Shown here piece by piece: positions 33,965 through 46,670 of a stretch of DNA of 64,000 nucleotides. The notes beneath the pieces are model-generated. The model was not told where the DNA came from and searched no databases. It worked only from the letters and a program-made list of their open reading frames with translations. A program made the translations under genes and the position numbers. Numbering within the stretch: position 1 is the stretch's first letter; every line of letters begins with the position of its first letter. The DNA is from Chalciporus piperatus (taxonomy: Eukaryota > Basidiomycota > Agaricomycetes > Boletales > Boletaceae): assembly GCA_038093975.1 (NCBI GenBank), contig JBBPTG010000005.1:186001-250000 (forward strand), written 5' to 3'.

Positions 33965-35980
33965 TCAAACTGATATAACATCCTTAAGTTGGGTCTTGGG
34001 AATAGCCTCTGCGAAAGCTTTTCTACCCTTCAACCGCACCTGCGTGGCCTGCTCAAACGCATACGCGAAGCCGATCAGTTGGTACTCGCTATAAGCGGTG
34101 CCCATGAAACATAGTCCGAAAGGCATTCCGGGAGCTTCTTGATGCAGAGGCGTAGGCGGGTTTGGTGTCGGTTTAGTACTCTCGGGAAGGAAGCCAAGGG
34201 GAACTATGCACAGTGTCATGAAGAAGGTGGTAGTGGGAGAACCTCTACTCACCAGATACGAGAGGGTAACCTGCAATCGCTGCAGCTTTCGTTGCATAGC
34301 CTACACATCAAAAACAGATCAGTACAAATCGCAGACTGAGAAATAATTGACGCACCGTAGCTCGCTGGAAGTAAGAGGGCATCAAGCTGGAATTCCTTGA
34401 GGGTGCGATCAATACCCTCCGTACGCCCGAGTGCATAATCTTTCTTCACGGCCTCATAGTACTGATCGTCCTCTGTGCTGACCTCGGATTTATAAAATCT
34501 GGTGAAAAATGTCGTCGACGAAAATACGCGTAAGCTTGAAATTGTCAACTCACTGAGATTGGTCAGTGTGGTATGGCTCCCGAAGCTCCTTCTCCTTGTT
34601 CTCGTTATTAAACCTGATCAAATCGGCCAGGTTGTTGATACCCTCTGGACGTTTGCGAAGGCCCGCAATGTATTTGTTGACGCCAACTTTGAACTCCACC
34701 GTAAGCACCAGACTCTCCTCTTGAGATTCCATGAATTCATCTGCGTTTGGAAAATCTGCTGGATCTACGATTTCCGCGCCCAAAGAGCGGAGAATGGTGA
34801 GGGCTTTGTTGAACTCTTCTTTGACGGGATTGTCATCCTTGATCAGTTTACGTGGGACACCCAACCTCTTTCCCCGGAGGGCATCCTTATCTAAAGCCTT
34901 CACATAATCCGGGACGACTGGGGGTTGCTCCTTGGTCGCTTCATCGTCTGCGTCCTTCCCAGCAATAATGGAAAGTAGGAGCGCGGCGTCTGCAACAGAA
35001 CGACACATCGGCCCCGCTGTATCTTGAGTAGACGAGATCGGGATGACTGAAGACGGTAGTGTGAACATATGCTCCGATCAATCTTCTGTACAGAAACCCT
35101 ACCTCGCGTCCGCGAAACAAGTCCAATCGTAGGCTTAATTCCAACGATATTGCTCTTACTGCTAGGTGAAATAATAGAGCCGTCAGTCTCCGAGCCCAAG
35201 GAAGCGGCAGCAAGCCCGACAGCCATCGCTACACCACTTCCAGTACTCGAACCAGAGGCATCGCCATTCGGGTAGTATGGGGACAGTGTTTGTCCACCCC
35301 GCCCAGAAAAGCCATTGGGTACCTCGCCTCGGAAATTCGCCCATTCAGACATGTTAGCCTTCCCAATGAATATGGCACCAGCTTCGCGCAGCTTGGCTGC
35401 TATAGGTGCGTCTCCGGCAACCTCGGAACCCAAGAGAGCGTAAGACCCTGAGACATGTATGAGGACGGTCTACTGGAGCTTGAATGGGATGCGCATACCG
35501 GCAGTAGTGTTCATCCCTAGAGCATCTGGTTTGAGTATATCGGAGAGGAGACTCGATATTGGTTCTCACCCTCTTCATGAAGCGTTGCGATGTTGTCTTT
35601 CAATAGCAATGGTATGCCATGCAAGGGACCACGACTGCCCTTTGCCTTGCGCTCAGCATCAAGTGCTGCTGCCTGAGATAAGGCCTGCGGGTTCGTTTCG
35701 ATAACGGCATGTAAAGCAGCCCCCTTCAGATTAACCTCTTCGATCCGTGCAAGGTATGCCTACAAGCACAGGTCGCATTAGATATTTGCAGATACCCAAG
35801 AACGAGACTCACCTTTACTAGATCCACGCTCGTGAACTGCCCTTTCTCAAGACCATGCTGAAGTTCGACAACACCAGCCTCGTACAGGTCTGGGTATTCG
35901 ACAGATTGAGACGCTTCGTGAGCAGACATGTCTCCAGGCAACTTGGGATTGAGCAGGGATTTCCAGAAAGCAAAGGCCAT
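33965..35980 (-). CDS. amidase signature family enzyme
   Basis: Hydrolase of the amidase signature family (Ser-cisSer-Lys triad) related to GatA and fungal acetamidase-like enzymes. The start MAFAFWKSLLNPKLPGD has no obvious signal peptide. Motifs in order: GLEKGQFTSVDLVK, then HGIPLLLKDNIAT with the catalytic Lys, NMSEWANFRG, the Ser-rich loop GDASGSSTGSGVAMAVGLAA, LGSETDGSIISPSS with the nucleophile region, NIVGIKPTIGLVSR, and DTAGPMCRSVADAALLLSII. The C-terminal half holds LGVPRKLI, LDALLLPASYG, and GMPFGLCFMGTAYSEYQLI. About seven introns, each restoring the frame. All catalytic residues seem present. The natural substrate cannot be judged from sequence. Confidence 0.88.
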
Positions 35981-37369
35981 CCCAATGGACGATAACAGGC
36001 GCGGCTAGATAACTGCCATCAAATGAGTCAACGGACAAGGTTCGTCCCACGACCGGATGACGGTGACCACCTGACATGTTTGCGGGATGGAGACACATGG
36101 TCAGTTTTAATTACGCGACTTTGGATCATCGGCGTCGTCTGAGTCGAGTACTCAGCAGACTTGGAGAAAGATCCTAGTAGGCCAGTTTTCGAAGGCAGGC
36201 CCAGGAGCACCGTGACAGCTTCCGTGTTTGTTCCTGACGCACAGCGTTGTCAGTGTCGGAATTCCAAGGAATTCTCGAAGTTTGATGTGTTGCGGCGTTG
36301 CGCGAGTTGGCTACAGTGAAGACATGAAGTAGTACAGATTTGATAGCTGTGGCGTTCTGCACGAGATGTAACCGACACTTCCGCACCGCACCCAGGATAC
36401 TGAGTCCTCTCGTGTTTCGACATGTGAAACGTGAGTTTCAACCTGCTCACCTTCGGCTTCGAGCTTACACCGACCTGGACATGCGAATAGCTTACAGTCA
36501 GGTGTTTCCAATGTTCTGAACTTGGTACTCAGGTCCCTGGTCTAATCTAGTCTTCGCAACGTGCATTCTGGAGATACAGGGGCGGAGCGAGGGAGCTCAC
36601 CTTGTCAGATGACTCGAATAGACGGGTCCGGGCTAGCACTGTCAACTTTCTGCCGGAACGAAAGTTCCTGGTGTGTTCTTCACCTACTGAGTCCTCAGCG
36701 ACCGAACGTGTTTGACTGACGAAAGGACTGATCCGAGTCGCTCAGGGTACGGCTTCAGACTCCTGTCAACTCGACATGCATAGCTACTAGTATGGGAACC
36801 CCAGCGTGTTTTTGGAGTTTTCATACCGATTCCTCAACGGACTCCTAGAACCCACCCGCATGGGGCACCGGGATTTTCTTCGACCCTCCGGCATTCATGT
36901 CAAGTGCCTAGCCCACTCTAAACACACTAGGCGGGTAAGTATTTTCGGCATTCTAGGAAATGACAAATGGTTTATCTTTGTCTCATAGGCTTCTTTATCG
37001 CGCACACGAGGTTAGAATTCTCGTTTTAGTACGACCACTAGAGCTTTTGCCTGCATTCTGAGGATGCTACCAAGACAACTCGATCGTCAAGACAGTCTGT
37101 ATGAATGCTGTCACCTGTAACCGTTAGAACAGTGCTGACATGGAGTTTTCTCTCAGGTTTTCTCTCGGGCGAACTCTCCGGCCCTTCGTAGTGTCCGACC
37201 TGTCCTATGTGGATGTGGCGCGGCTAAACGCGAGGGCGTCTTCTCTCTGTCATATCCGTGGTGATCGTCGAAATCCTTAAAGAAGCCACTACAAAATGAT
37301 GTGTGACTGAGCTCAGCTCGGAATTGCCAACTCCCGCACTTCGTTTGGCTCTTTCTCCTCTCCGCCACA
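35981..37369 (+). other. 1.4-kb intergenic region, no gene seen
   Basis: Between the divergent amidase and DUF6534 genes. Open frames are short, overlap in several frames and carry no motifs. No inverted repeats or clear transposon ends were found. The last 60 bp before 37370 are pyrimidine-rich, consistent with a promoter. Confidence 0.4.
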
Positions 37370-39024
37370 ATGTCCTCCACTGGAGGTACCGTAGGCACAG
37401 GCGTTGCCATCAATCTCAATACCAGCTGGGGGTCCACGCTCGCGGCGGTCTTTGTGTCACTAATCTTCTATGGTGTCAGCATACTGCAAACGTAAGTAGC
37501 TTGTCCGGTCCCATGGTGAATCATTCTCATCTTATACTGCTCGCCTAGGTTTCTTTACTACGAACGGTATGTTTAATGCGAATCAGCGTTCGCTCTTTGA
37601 CGTATTGTATTTGCGGAAATCAGTTTCACGAAAGACACCGTTATACTGAAGTCATTGGTACGCTTCCACTTGTTAATGGCAGACCACATCCCTCAAGGCG
37701 TTTAGGTGGCATTCGTGTTCGTGCTAGACACGCTGCATACATTCCTCATCTGTTTGGGAGGTGAGTCTCCATGCGCGGGGTAGGGTAGGCGGATGCCATC
37801 CTAACACCATTGCGCACACTAGTGTGGCAATACTTGGTCGTGCACTTTGGGGATGGCAACTTCCTCTCGCAATTACACCCGTGAGTTGGCAGGCTTGCTT
37901 CTGTAGACATGCGTTAACACCGCCGCTTCTTCGGCGCAGGCCGTTATTAATTTCCATAGTGGTCACGGTGAGCCTATCATACCGCCCACTCTGCGATCGA
38001 ATCCTCATGCTGCACGACCCAGTCGGCTGTTTCGTCCACCGTACAATCATTTTTCATATATCGGATTTGGTTCCGTGCGTGAATTGTTCTTCGGGGTGTA
38101 CCCTTCCTCACGTGTTATTTGGCCCAGTGATGAGGAGCCGTTTCCGGTGGCTATTTCCAGCTGTTCTGATGCCGTTTGTGCTTGCCCAGCTTGGTGAGTC
38201 CCGTTTCCCGCTCCTCAGAACCCGGGAAATGAACCACGAGAATCGCAGTTTTGGGTGCATGTAAGTATCACGCATGTGCATCGGCACTGCGCCAGAGCTC
38301 ACGCTAGTTAATCTTAGTCTATACGATCACCACGATGGTGTTCCAGACGAGCACAGCAGCTGTCTCAAGCCCCCTGTTGACTGTAAGATACACTCCGATC
38401 AGCGGCACCACATGTGTCTAACAGGACACATTCAGAAAGTAGCCAATGCGCTGAATGGCATCGCGACAGGGGTCGATATCACGATTACGATCTCGTTATG
38501 TACACTTCTCGCCTTGGGTCGAACTGGATTCCACGAGTATGTTGATTTTGCTCCCCGTTCTTCCCATCATGGGTGGTACTCAGTTTGTTGCTCAAAACAT
38601 CTCTCGTACGATTTGTGATCTAGCACCGATCGTATGCTTCTCCGGTTGATCTTCATCTCTGTCAACACGGGCCTTTCCTCGGCACTCTTCGCCTTTCTCT
38701 CTGTCCTCCTCGTACGTGCCCTTCCCCCGAGACCTCGCGTTCCCAGATGTTATCTAATCCCGGACCTCCCCACAGCTTGTGATATACCCCACCGATCTTA
38801 TCTTCACGGCGCTATACTACCCACTCTGCACGGTATACTGCAACACTCTGCTCGCGAGTCTCAATTCCCGCTCGTACGCACGAGGCGGGAGAGAGATGGA
38901 GGCGAGACAGATACACGGGATGTCGACCCTCGGGTTGCGTAACTCTGTCGTTCGGGAGTCAGACTCGGAACACACCATGAGTGCGGTTCCTGCCGCCAGT
39001 GAGCTTGAAGCGGGTTATGCATAG
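37370..39024 (+). CDS. DUF6534-type seven-helix membrane protein
   Basis: Membrane protein family expanded in mushroom-forming fungi, function unknown. Starts MSSTGGTVGTGVAINLNTSW with a first helix (TLAAVFVSLIFYGVSILQTF). Small exons follow: TKDTVILKSLVAFVFVLDTL, HTFLICLGVWQYLVVHFGD, then weaker helices (FPAVLMPFVLAQLG), then VANALNGIATGVDITITISL, LLRLIFISVNTGLSSALFAF and, after an intron, VIYPTDLIFTALYYPLCTVY with the family hallmark NTLLASLNSRS. A cytosolic tail of about 50 residues ends at 39024. Around eight introns; the frame between 37970 and 38250 is the least certain part. In this family the tail after the last helix varies. Confidence 0.78.
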
Positions 39025-39896
39025 CTCGACCGTGCGGTCGTCGCTCGCCGCTGACGTCCACGATCGACGATCGCCCTCGGCTCTCCGGTGGAGATGTTGA
39101 CGATACAAATTCTATTATTTATGTACCTTCTAATTCCGTGGTTATACTAGCCAGACTTGAGCCAGACAGACAAATCGGTGGTGCTATAGATGTAACGTAC
39201 TAATCAATCTGTTGTAATACTTCAATGGCGTCATACTTTGTTCCTTCACGCTTTCGTTGTCCAGTTGGACTTCGAGATACCATTTTCCATCCCTTGTGCG
39301 GGATGATGCAGATGACTGCTATTGACTCGGGATAACCTGTCAACTACAAGTCCGAAGAAAAGGCTCGGTTTGCTAGAGGGAAGTGTGTATCACATGCGAC
39401 AAAAGACGAGAAGGGTCCCTACGAAACGATGCTACGTATTCACAAGACAAATAGAAAACGAATAATCGAAAAAAAAATGTAGCGAAAAAAGGTGTAGATT
39501 ACATGAACAAGATTATCCGTTTGTCAGTCCCATCATTGTCCAAAAGGCATTCTCCCATCTTCCCAAAGATTCCAGAGAAACGTGATTGCGTGGTACCCTT
39601 TGTCGAATAGTGTACGACGCCGACCTCGCGGAGGGTGGGGAAGATAAGAGCATAGATAAATCCGAAGTATTCCCATGAACATCATGCGTCACCGTAAGTC
39701 GTGTGGAGAAATTCGGAGTAATTGTGTCCAGTTAATCGTTCGTGGGTGTGATTAGAGCAGGTGCAAATGCCTTATGACTTGTAGGCGAGAGCGCGTGCGT
39801 GAATGTCCGTAAATTTAAGTTAAGATTAGGCACGAAAGGAATGCCCAATGCAAGGTTGCTTTTTGGCGTTGTTGAAATTAACGGGAAGGGGCTATG
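39025..39896 (+). other. intergenic, no gene seen
   Basis: About 870 bp of relatively AT-rich DNA between two convergent genes, including an A-run near 39470. No frames with motifs. Probably the 3' UTRs of both neighbours. Confidence 0.45.
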
Positions 39897-40547
39897 CTAT
39901 TGAATGATATAGGCGGGAGGGTGTTTGTGGTGGTGAGGTTGGTTGGGAAGAGGAGGCGGCAGAGGGTCTCCGAGCTCGATTTGGGTTAGGACGGCGGAAC
40001 GTCTGTCAGTTTGGCGTGAGGAAGAGCATCATTGATACGGAAGATAAGATACATACGTGTCGTGACATGATTATCTTTGCCATTGATAGTGGCATAGGGT
40101 TTTCATAGAGTGCAGGGGCTGACAGTAACGGGGTTTGCAACCGGGCATGGGTAACGACATTCAAGGGGACTCACGAGGTGGCTGGAATTGAGGTCCTGTC
40201 CGTGGTTGCCATGTGGCAACGGGCAGCGTTTGGGAGCGTTTTCCAGATAGACCGACGCCGACAGTGCTCCCGACCTCTGGGTTTGGTTTTTCCGGGAAAC
40301 GGAGCGACAAAGGGAGCGAAAGCGGGAGGGTGTTCCACCGCAGAGAATTGCTCCAAGGTTTGGAGAAAGAGACAAAGGATAGAAACAATGTTTCTTTCTC
40401 CTGGGCTTCGGGACGAACCATGGGACATGACCAGAGGCGCATTAGAACGAAGAAAATGCGTGCGAGGAACAAGAGCAAGAGGGAAGCAGCACAAGCCATG
40501 AGGACGGCGGCAACGCTGGGAAACTTTGCGATGACGAGGACAGACAT
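39897..40547 (-). CDS. short protein with one N-terminal membrane helix (model tentative)
   Basis: The start MSVLVIAKFPSVAAVLMACA continues hydrophobic (SLLLLFLARIFFVLMRLW) to about residue 38, a signal anchor. A 90-residue Ser/Pro/Gly-rich stretch follows to about 40168. Downstream, small exons separated by 50-60-bp introns can be joined, for example YATINGKDNHVTT then RSAVLTQIELGDPLPPPLP, to a TAG at 39897-39899. The exact joins are unclear because more than one acceptor fits. No domain recognised; the tail is Pro/His-rich. The TM exon is the best-supported part. Confidence 0.4.
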
Positions 40548-41601
40548 GGTTTGAGTTGAAGACGGGGGATATATAACAGGGGGTGACCGTTAAAAGGGAG
40601 AATGCTCGAACGGAGATGAGACCAGTACAGGGAAACCAGTGCGGACGAGCGGGAGGGCAGGCGGACGACACGAACCGATCGTAACGCAAATGACCCACGC
40701 AGCGCAGCACTCCAACGCCAACTACTTATCCTCTCCCTTATTTCCAAATCGGGTTATCATCATCATTTTACGTCACAACATTCCCACGGATATGAAAATA
40801 CACATAAATGGAAAAACTATTTCATCTTAATGAACAACGTACGGAACCACTCATCGGCGTGGTCGACGACGAGGGCCCTTGTGTGCATCGTTCTGCAGCC
40901 TCATACACCCGTCGCAAGACCTCAAGTATCTCTCCGGGGATTGACGTCGTGGGGACAACAAAAAGTCATGTGCCAGCCAAAGTGTGGCAAAGTAGTCTTC
41001 TCGAGATTCTTCCGCTTAACCGCGACGTGTCATAACATAAATGGTAACGTTCATGACGGTTCGTTCAGCGAACATCCTCATCACTGACGACGCAGCGCGA
41101 CCAGTGAGTTCGAGTTCACTGGCACTCCACGACTTGTCTTCGCTGCTTCGGTCCGACCTGATCACCCCGATAACCAAAATACTACTCGTACTACAGCCAT
41201 GTCGAGATATGTCATTGTCAGTGTCACGTCTACATCAATTCGATCACACGATCACGCGTCAGATACCGCCGGCTAAGGATCAGCAGACCTCCCACACTGT
41301 GACAGACACAATTCACTTTCGATACATTGGACACGACGGTATCAATTGATACCGACAGTTGGCACTCGCATCATCCCCTGTAGTACCGAGGGGTCATATG
41401 CAAGGCACATTCAAGCCAAGCTTTCGAAGTTTCCCTATGCACGAGGTATACTTATCCCCAAGTTGTGATTGATCTGGTGGACGAAGAGAACATTCTGGAT
41501 GGTCAAGGTACGCGACTCGGAGACAACACTTACATTGACTAGTTATACAGCTAGTACTACTAGTGCACATAATAAAATCATTCCTACAACCAACTCCCCA
41601 T
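40548..41601 (+). other. 1.05-kb region, mostly unassigned
   Basis: Between the one-TM gene's start and the monooxygenase 3' end. The only protein-like signal is a minus-strand exon candidate at 40822-41010, listed separately. The rest holds short frames without motifs. Confidence 0.4.
40822..41010 (-). CDS. candidate terminal exon of an unidentified gene
   Basis: Minus-strand frame reading NLEKTTLPHFGWHMTFCCPH, then GEILEVLRRVYEAAERC, ending at a TGA at 40822-40824. Its helix-like composition looks protein-coding, but no domain is recognised and no convincing upstream exon or start codon was found between 41010 and 41400. It could be a small gene, a relic or chance. Confidence 0.25.
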
Positions 41602-44257
41602 TCATTTAGCATACACTTCTCCATCCTGAACAATCCCTTCCTCGAGCGCTTTGATCTCTAAAAACAAATTTCAACCTTCCGCGCAATAATGCGAGGAAAA
41701 CTCTAGTACGTACGCAGCGCAAGGTGGAGCGAATGCAATCGAGAACGGCCCAGATTACCTATCCACGTGCGCGAGTTCAGTATTCTCGGAAATCACATAA
41801 TCCGTTCGGGAAACAAAGACTTGGGGACTCACCCATTGCAACCCAAAGTCTCGGAAATCCAGTCCTTCTCCATACCCCTTGCAACTCCCCTTCGGCGTCC
41901 AGACCCCAAATCTTCCCCATTTTAGCAACGACTTCTGGGCCACATACCTCCCGCACCGAGTTGTGTATATCGCCGTAGCTTCGTCGCGGTGATTTCCGCG
42001 GGGAGAGAGAGATGAAGATCATGTTCCACTGACACAAATGAGTCAAATGTAACTCACCCAGTTGCGAAAACAACAGCATCCCCCTCAACGACGGTACCTC
42101 CCTCGATCTCGATGCCCCTTTCTGTAAACCTTGTGACGGAGGGGCTGTTTTTCACCTTGATGGTCCCGTTGATGATTTCCTTGCTGGCACCGGTGTCTGA
42201 TGGATGGATGGATTATGCTTAGTGGAGCCGGTGGCGTAGTTCAAGAATAGCTCACCAATATAAACGCCCCCTCCCCTCTCGAATACCAATGGTATGAGGC
42301 CCGCACCATCGGGACCAAGATATGTTTTAAAACCAGCTTTCTCAAGGCCGTCGAGGAGATCCCTACAAGCCACAATCAGTAAGGTTTGTATGCCTGAGCC
42401 AACTGGAAAGTACAAGGAAAAACACGTACTTGTCGATCGTGTTCGCTACATGAGCCACGAACCCCTTCAACAAATGCTTAAGGGTCGAAAAGGGCAGTGC
42501 TACCCCGAGGATGTCTGCAAACTCTATCGGAAAGTGGTCGTTGTATCGGTCTGCATGGAAGTTAAGCTTGGATTGAGAGAGAGGGAGTCGGCGGATCGTA
42601 CCTCCAAGAGAAACTGCCATAGCCTTCTCGGACATCACATAAGTAGGCGAGCGCTGGATCCTTCGAAGGACCCACTTGTCAGCGGGGAGCGTACAGGAAA
42701 AGGAATGTGCAAGACGTACATCGTAACATTAGACCTATGACGAATCAGATCGAGAGCTATGTCGTGTGCTACGCAAACATGAAGGTGCATCCAAAAATCT
42801 CAACAATGGTGCCAACCTGAATTGCCGGCGCCAATTATGATTACTTTCTTCCCTGCATATTCTGCTGCCGAGGTAAATTGGGTTGAATGAAGAACGGACC
42901 CATGGTATAATTCCTGTCGCAAAAAAGGAATGGCAGAATGATGACCAGACCCTCGGATGGTTTAGAGATGACGCACCTTTCCTGGGATATCAGGCATACT
43001 GGGGAACCCGCCTCCGAAACCTGACGCGAAAACAAGATGCTTGACCATCATCGTCCTCGTTTTTCCGCTGCGATTAATGGAGACATGCCACGTGTTTGCA
43101 TCTTCCTTGAAGCTTGCACTAGTGATCGAAGACGAAAGCCAGACGTTCAGGTCGAGAGCCGTTGCATAACATTCCAGCCAATCACCCAACTGTGGACAAA
43201 AGGTTCTACACATCAGGAGCGACCTAGAGAGTCACGTTCGATAGCTACCTTCGAAGCTGGGCAATAGACCGGCCACGTCTTTGGGAAACTAAGATTCGAC
43301 CATGATGCTCAGTGGAACGATGTACACGTCGCACGTTTACTTACTCTAAGTATGGCATCTGATTATACCCTGTGTTCATTTGTAACTTCCAGATGGGCAA
43401 GTCCCAGACATTGACTCACAGACGGTATCATGAAGACATAATGTCTTGTACCGCGTCCTCCACTATTTGCAGACACCTCAGCAAACGTAAATGAGCATAC
43501 GAAGGATCGTACATTATCACCGATACGTGTACTCCTATCAATTGCAAGGGCCGAGATTCCAAAGTGCTTTAGTCTTGCGGCAACCTCGAGGCCACTGTGT
43601 CCAGCGCCTACGACAAGGACCGTTGGATCGCCATCTTCAAAATCTACCTGACGGCGACGTCTGTCTTCCCAGTGGTCGTGGTAAGCGAACTGGTCACGCA
43701 GAATGCCATCCTGTCGAGGAGGGTATGGGACACGTTGTAACTCGTGCCTCGTACTTATGCCTCACCTTGTCTACACGGGATGTGAGAGCCTCGAGTTTAG
43801 TGAGCAAAGACCACGCCTTCCATGAGCCGTTCGGGGTGGGAATCAGGAAAGCGACTGCGATACCTCTGCCATGCCTGGTTTCAAATCCAAAAGAAAGCCG
43901 AATGAAAACGACACGAGGCAGAGGCTTGATGAGTGTCGGTCCTCGTGTTTCATCTTCAAGGACATTGAAGGCAGTCAGCCCAGTTACGGCGAGACGGTGG
44001 TCGAGAAGATGTTTGATAGCTGAAGCCCCACGAACTGTTCTCAGATCCCAAGTGAGGGTGAGGATGTCCTTCCAGAAACCGTGTTCGTGAAAGAGTGCGA
44101 CTATGGCGTCTGCATCGTTGTTGGCGATCCTCGTACTGAAAGCGTCAATCCAATTATTAGCCTGTTCAATTGGTCGTACTGAGTCTATGTCTGATGGATC
44201 GACGTTGAGATGATCGAGGGTCGGATGGTCGAATGTATCTGACCGTTGGTTTGACAT
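41602..44257 (-). CDS. flavin-containing (FAD/NADPH) monooxygenase
   Basis: The N-terminal 190 residues form a SnoaL-like part (VRPIEQANNWIDAFSTRIAN, DADAIVALFHEHGFWKDIL). The flavin-binding Rossmann motif follows (TVLVVGAGHSGLEVAARLKH), then DRSTRIGDNVR, FPKTWPVYCPASKLGDWLEC, VWLSSSITSASF, VFASGFGGGFPSMPDIPG, and a second dinucleotide motif (KKVIIIGAGNSGHDIALDLI) for NADPH. Later exons carry VRSPLTSGS, DHFPIEFADILGVALPFS, KAGFKTYLGPDGAGLIPLVF, EGDAVVFATG and the C-terminus ALEEGIVQDGEVYAK. About ten introns. The layout matches Agaricomycete flavin monooxygenases of unknown substrate. Start 44257 is the first ATG giving the N-terminal domain. Shares a 140-bp divergent promoter with CYP40. Confidence 0.87.
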
Positions 44258-44330
44258 GGCTGTCGATCGCAATGTTCTCGCAATTTCTACACCGGTTCAT
44301 TTACGTAAATAAATAATCGCTTCTTATAAT

Positions 44331-44394
44331 CTCCTCCTCCTTCTCCTCCTCCTCCTTCTCCTCCTCCTCCTTCTCCTCCTCCTCCTTCTCCCTC
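44331..44394 (+). repeat. pyrimidine minisatellite in the CYP40 leader
   Basis: About four copies of the 15-base unit ctcctcctccttctc run up to four bases before the CYP40 start codon. All of it is C/T on the plus strand. Such tracts are common in fungal promoters, but this one is an exact tandem repeat and so may vary in length. Confidence 0.85.
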
Positions 44395-44397
44395 CCG

Positions 44398-45938
44398 ATG
44401 TCTTCTGAACGACCGATCACATACTTTGACATCACGATCGACGATAAACCAGTCGGTCGCATCATCTTCTCCCTCTATGCAGATCTAGTTCCAAAGACTG
44501 CAGAGAACTTCCGTATGTACAACCGCCACCATCACGATGCCCTCAACGACCTCTGACTCTGCTTAGGTGCTCTCTGCACGGGAGAAAAGGGCGTCGGAAA
44601 CTCAGGCAAACCACTCTGCTTCGCTGAATCCAAGTTCCACCGTGTCATCAAAGGGTACGCGCATATTCGTATCTTTAATCAACCAATTGAGATGCAAATC
44701 AGGCTTGACGCGTTGTGCTGTCGTCGTTAGGTTCATGTGCCAAGGTGGTGACTTTACTGCTGGTAATGGTATGCGATCCTCTTTGTCCAGTGCGTTCGAC
44801 TCTGTGCTCACTCCCAGTTTGTCTCAGGTACTGGTGGCGAATCCATCTACGGAGAAAAGTTCGCGGACGAGGCTTTCCCCGTCAACCATGACAGACCCTT
44901 CCTACTTTCCATGGTATCACTGGTATCTCTCCTATTACCTCTCCATCTGTTGACACCACATTTCAGGCCAACGCAGGCAAAGATACCAACGGATCACAAT
45001 TCTTCATCACTGTGGCGGAAACACGTCATCTCGATGGCAAACACGTCGTCTTCGGCGAAGTCATCAAAGGCAAATCCATAGGTATATCTTTCTCTTCTTG
45101 TGTCGCTCCCCCATCGAGCTCTAACTTTGGCATCCAGTCCGCAAGATGGAACACAACCCAACGTCATCCGGAGACGTCCCCACGAAGTCAATCGTCATCG
45201 CTGCCTGTGGTGTCCTATCTCCTGACGATCTATCTCTCACCGAAACTGCAAGCCCCGATGGAGACATCTACGAGGACTACCCCGATGACGATCCCCGCGC
45301 ATCGGATAACCACGAGTACTCTTACACGGCTGCCAACACCGTCAAAGGCTTCGGGAATGCCTTGCTTACCGGAAAGAATGAAGACGGGTCTAAAGCTGGA
45401 GAGCCAAACCCGTCAGCAGCACTAGAGAAGTACCTCAGTACGTTCTGTTTATTTTAACGGTCGTCGATGTCCAGGTTCTGACGCCTTGAGCAGAAGCATT
45501 GAGGTACATAGACCTCGACACACCACCAGAGCGGGAGGCCGAATTCAATGAACTCCGTACGGTGTTGCTCAATAACTCTGCACTTGCAGCTCTTCGTGCT
45601 CAACCCGCCGATCCAACACTGGCGGTATCCCAGACTACGCGCGCCTACTTCCTGGCGAATAAGACAGACCACAAAGGTTGGTCACACCATCCTTGTCTTT
45701 GTACCTCGATACTCACATGACCATAGCGAAAGCATTATACCGCCGAGCACTGGCCAAGGTAGCCCTGAAAGATGACGGTGCTGCGAAGACCGATCTACTA
45801 GATGCCACCAGCCTCCTCCTGACGGAAGACCCCCTGAACATGAAAGCGACCATCTCGAGCGAACTTTCCAAGATCGCACAGCGCGAGAAGGAGAAAAGAG
45901 AGAAAGAGAAGAAGGCGTACAAGAAACTCTTCGCATAG
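44398..45938 (+). CDS. CPR6: cyclophilin-40 peptidyl-prolyl isomerase (CPR6/CPR7 type)
   Basis: Cyclophilin with TPR repeats that docks on the Hsp90 C-terminus. Starts [20 protein letters not shown]. Small exons give [19 protein letters not shown], then [52 protein letters not shown], and [20 protein letters not shown] with the active-site QFF and HLDG. The acidic linker [14 protein letters not shown] is followed by TPR helices ([33 protein letters not shown]) and a basic end ([18 protein letters not shown]). About seven introns. In this family R-x-x-x-x-M-Q-G-G-D is usual; here the Met is replaced by C in FMCQGGD, a common variant. Confidence 0.93.
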
Positions 45939-46391
45939 GCGACGGTACTGGGAGAAGAGGAGGTATAGAAACAATGTATCCGACTTTCTTGGTATTATAG
46001 ATTCGGTTCGGGTTGCCGAGTGGGTAGCTAGTCTTCCTCTTTTTGGCGTCTTAGCACGTCACTAGAGTCCCTCACGACCATCACTTAAATTCAAGTCGTA
46101 CTTACCCTCTGGAACGCATCCTACTCTGACACATGCAGACAGCAAGCGCTGCTCCTTCAAGAAGTGTCTTAACCGGGCAATATGGGTTCTTTGTTCTAGC
46201 TTGATGGGCGCTCTGTTGGGCGACGTCCAGCGTTCAGTCACGTTGCTTAGACTCACCGGCAACGTACACCACCTCGAAATCAATCTCTCGATCCTTCAAC
46301 AAGTTTACGCCTGCCAACCGCGTAATTCAACGCCGAGTCTTTAGGTCGGAGACACTGGGATGGCTCCCCTTCAAATTGAACTCCAATACTT

Positions 46392-46670
46392 TTTTCAACT
46401 CGCTTGCCTTCAAGTTGAAATCTGAATGGCGATGTACTTGACGATGGGGACTTGTTATTGCCGCGCACGCGACGATTGTTTGGCCTTTCAAATTCTCTTC
46501 GTGGTCTTTCGGACACAGCGCAACCTTAGGGTCTCTTATTATAGGGCGCGGTCAGCGCTCTACTTTCTTCAACTCGCTTGCCTTCAAGTTGAAATCCGAA
46601 TGGCGATGTACTTGACGTTGGCGACTTGTTATTGCCGCGCACGCGACGATTGGTTTGGCCTTTCAAATTC
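46392..46670 (+). repeat. pair of ~105-bp direct repeats
   Basis: 46392-46495 and 46565-46670 share caactcgcttgccttcaagt, then ggcgatgtacttgacg, gacttgttattgccgcgc and ggcctttcaaattc, with only a few differences. They are separated by about 70 bp. No inverted ends or target-site duplication were seen, so the origin is open. Confidence 0.85.

Noticed and set aside
36174..36511. minus-strand frames upstream of the amidase
   Set aside because: Three overlapping frames of similar length with no motif; typical of chance in non-coding DNA.
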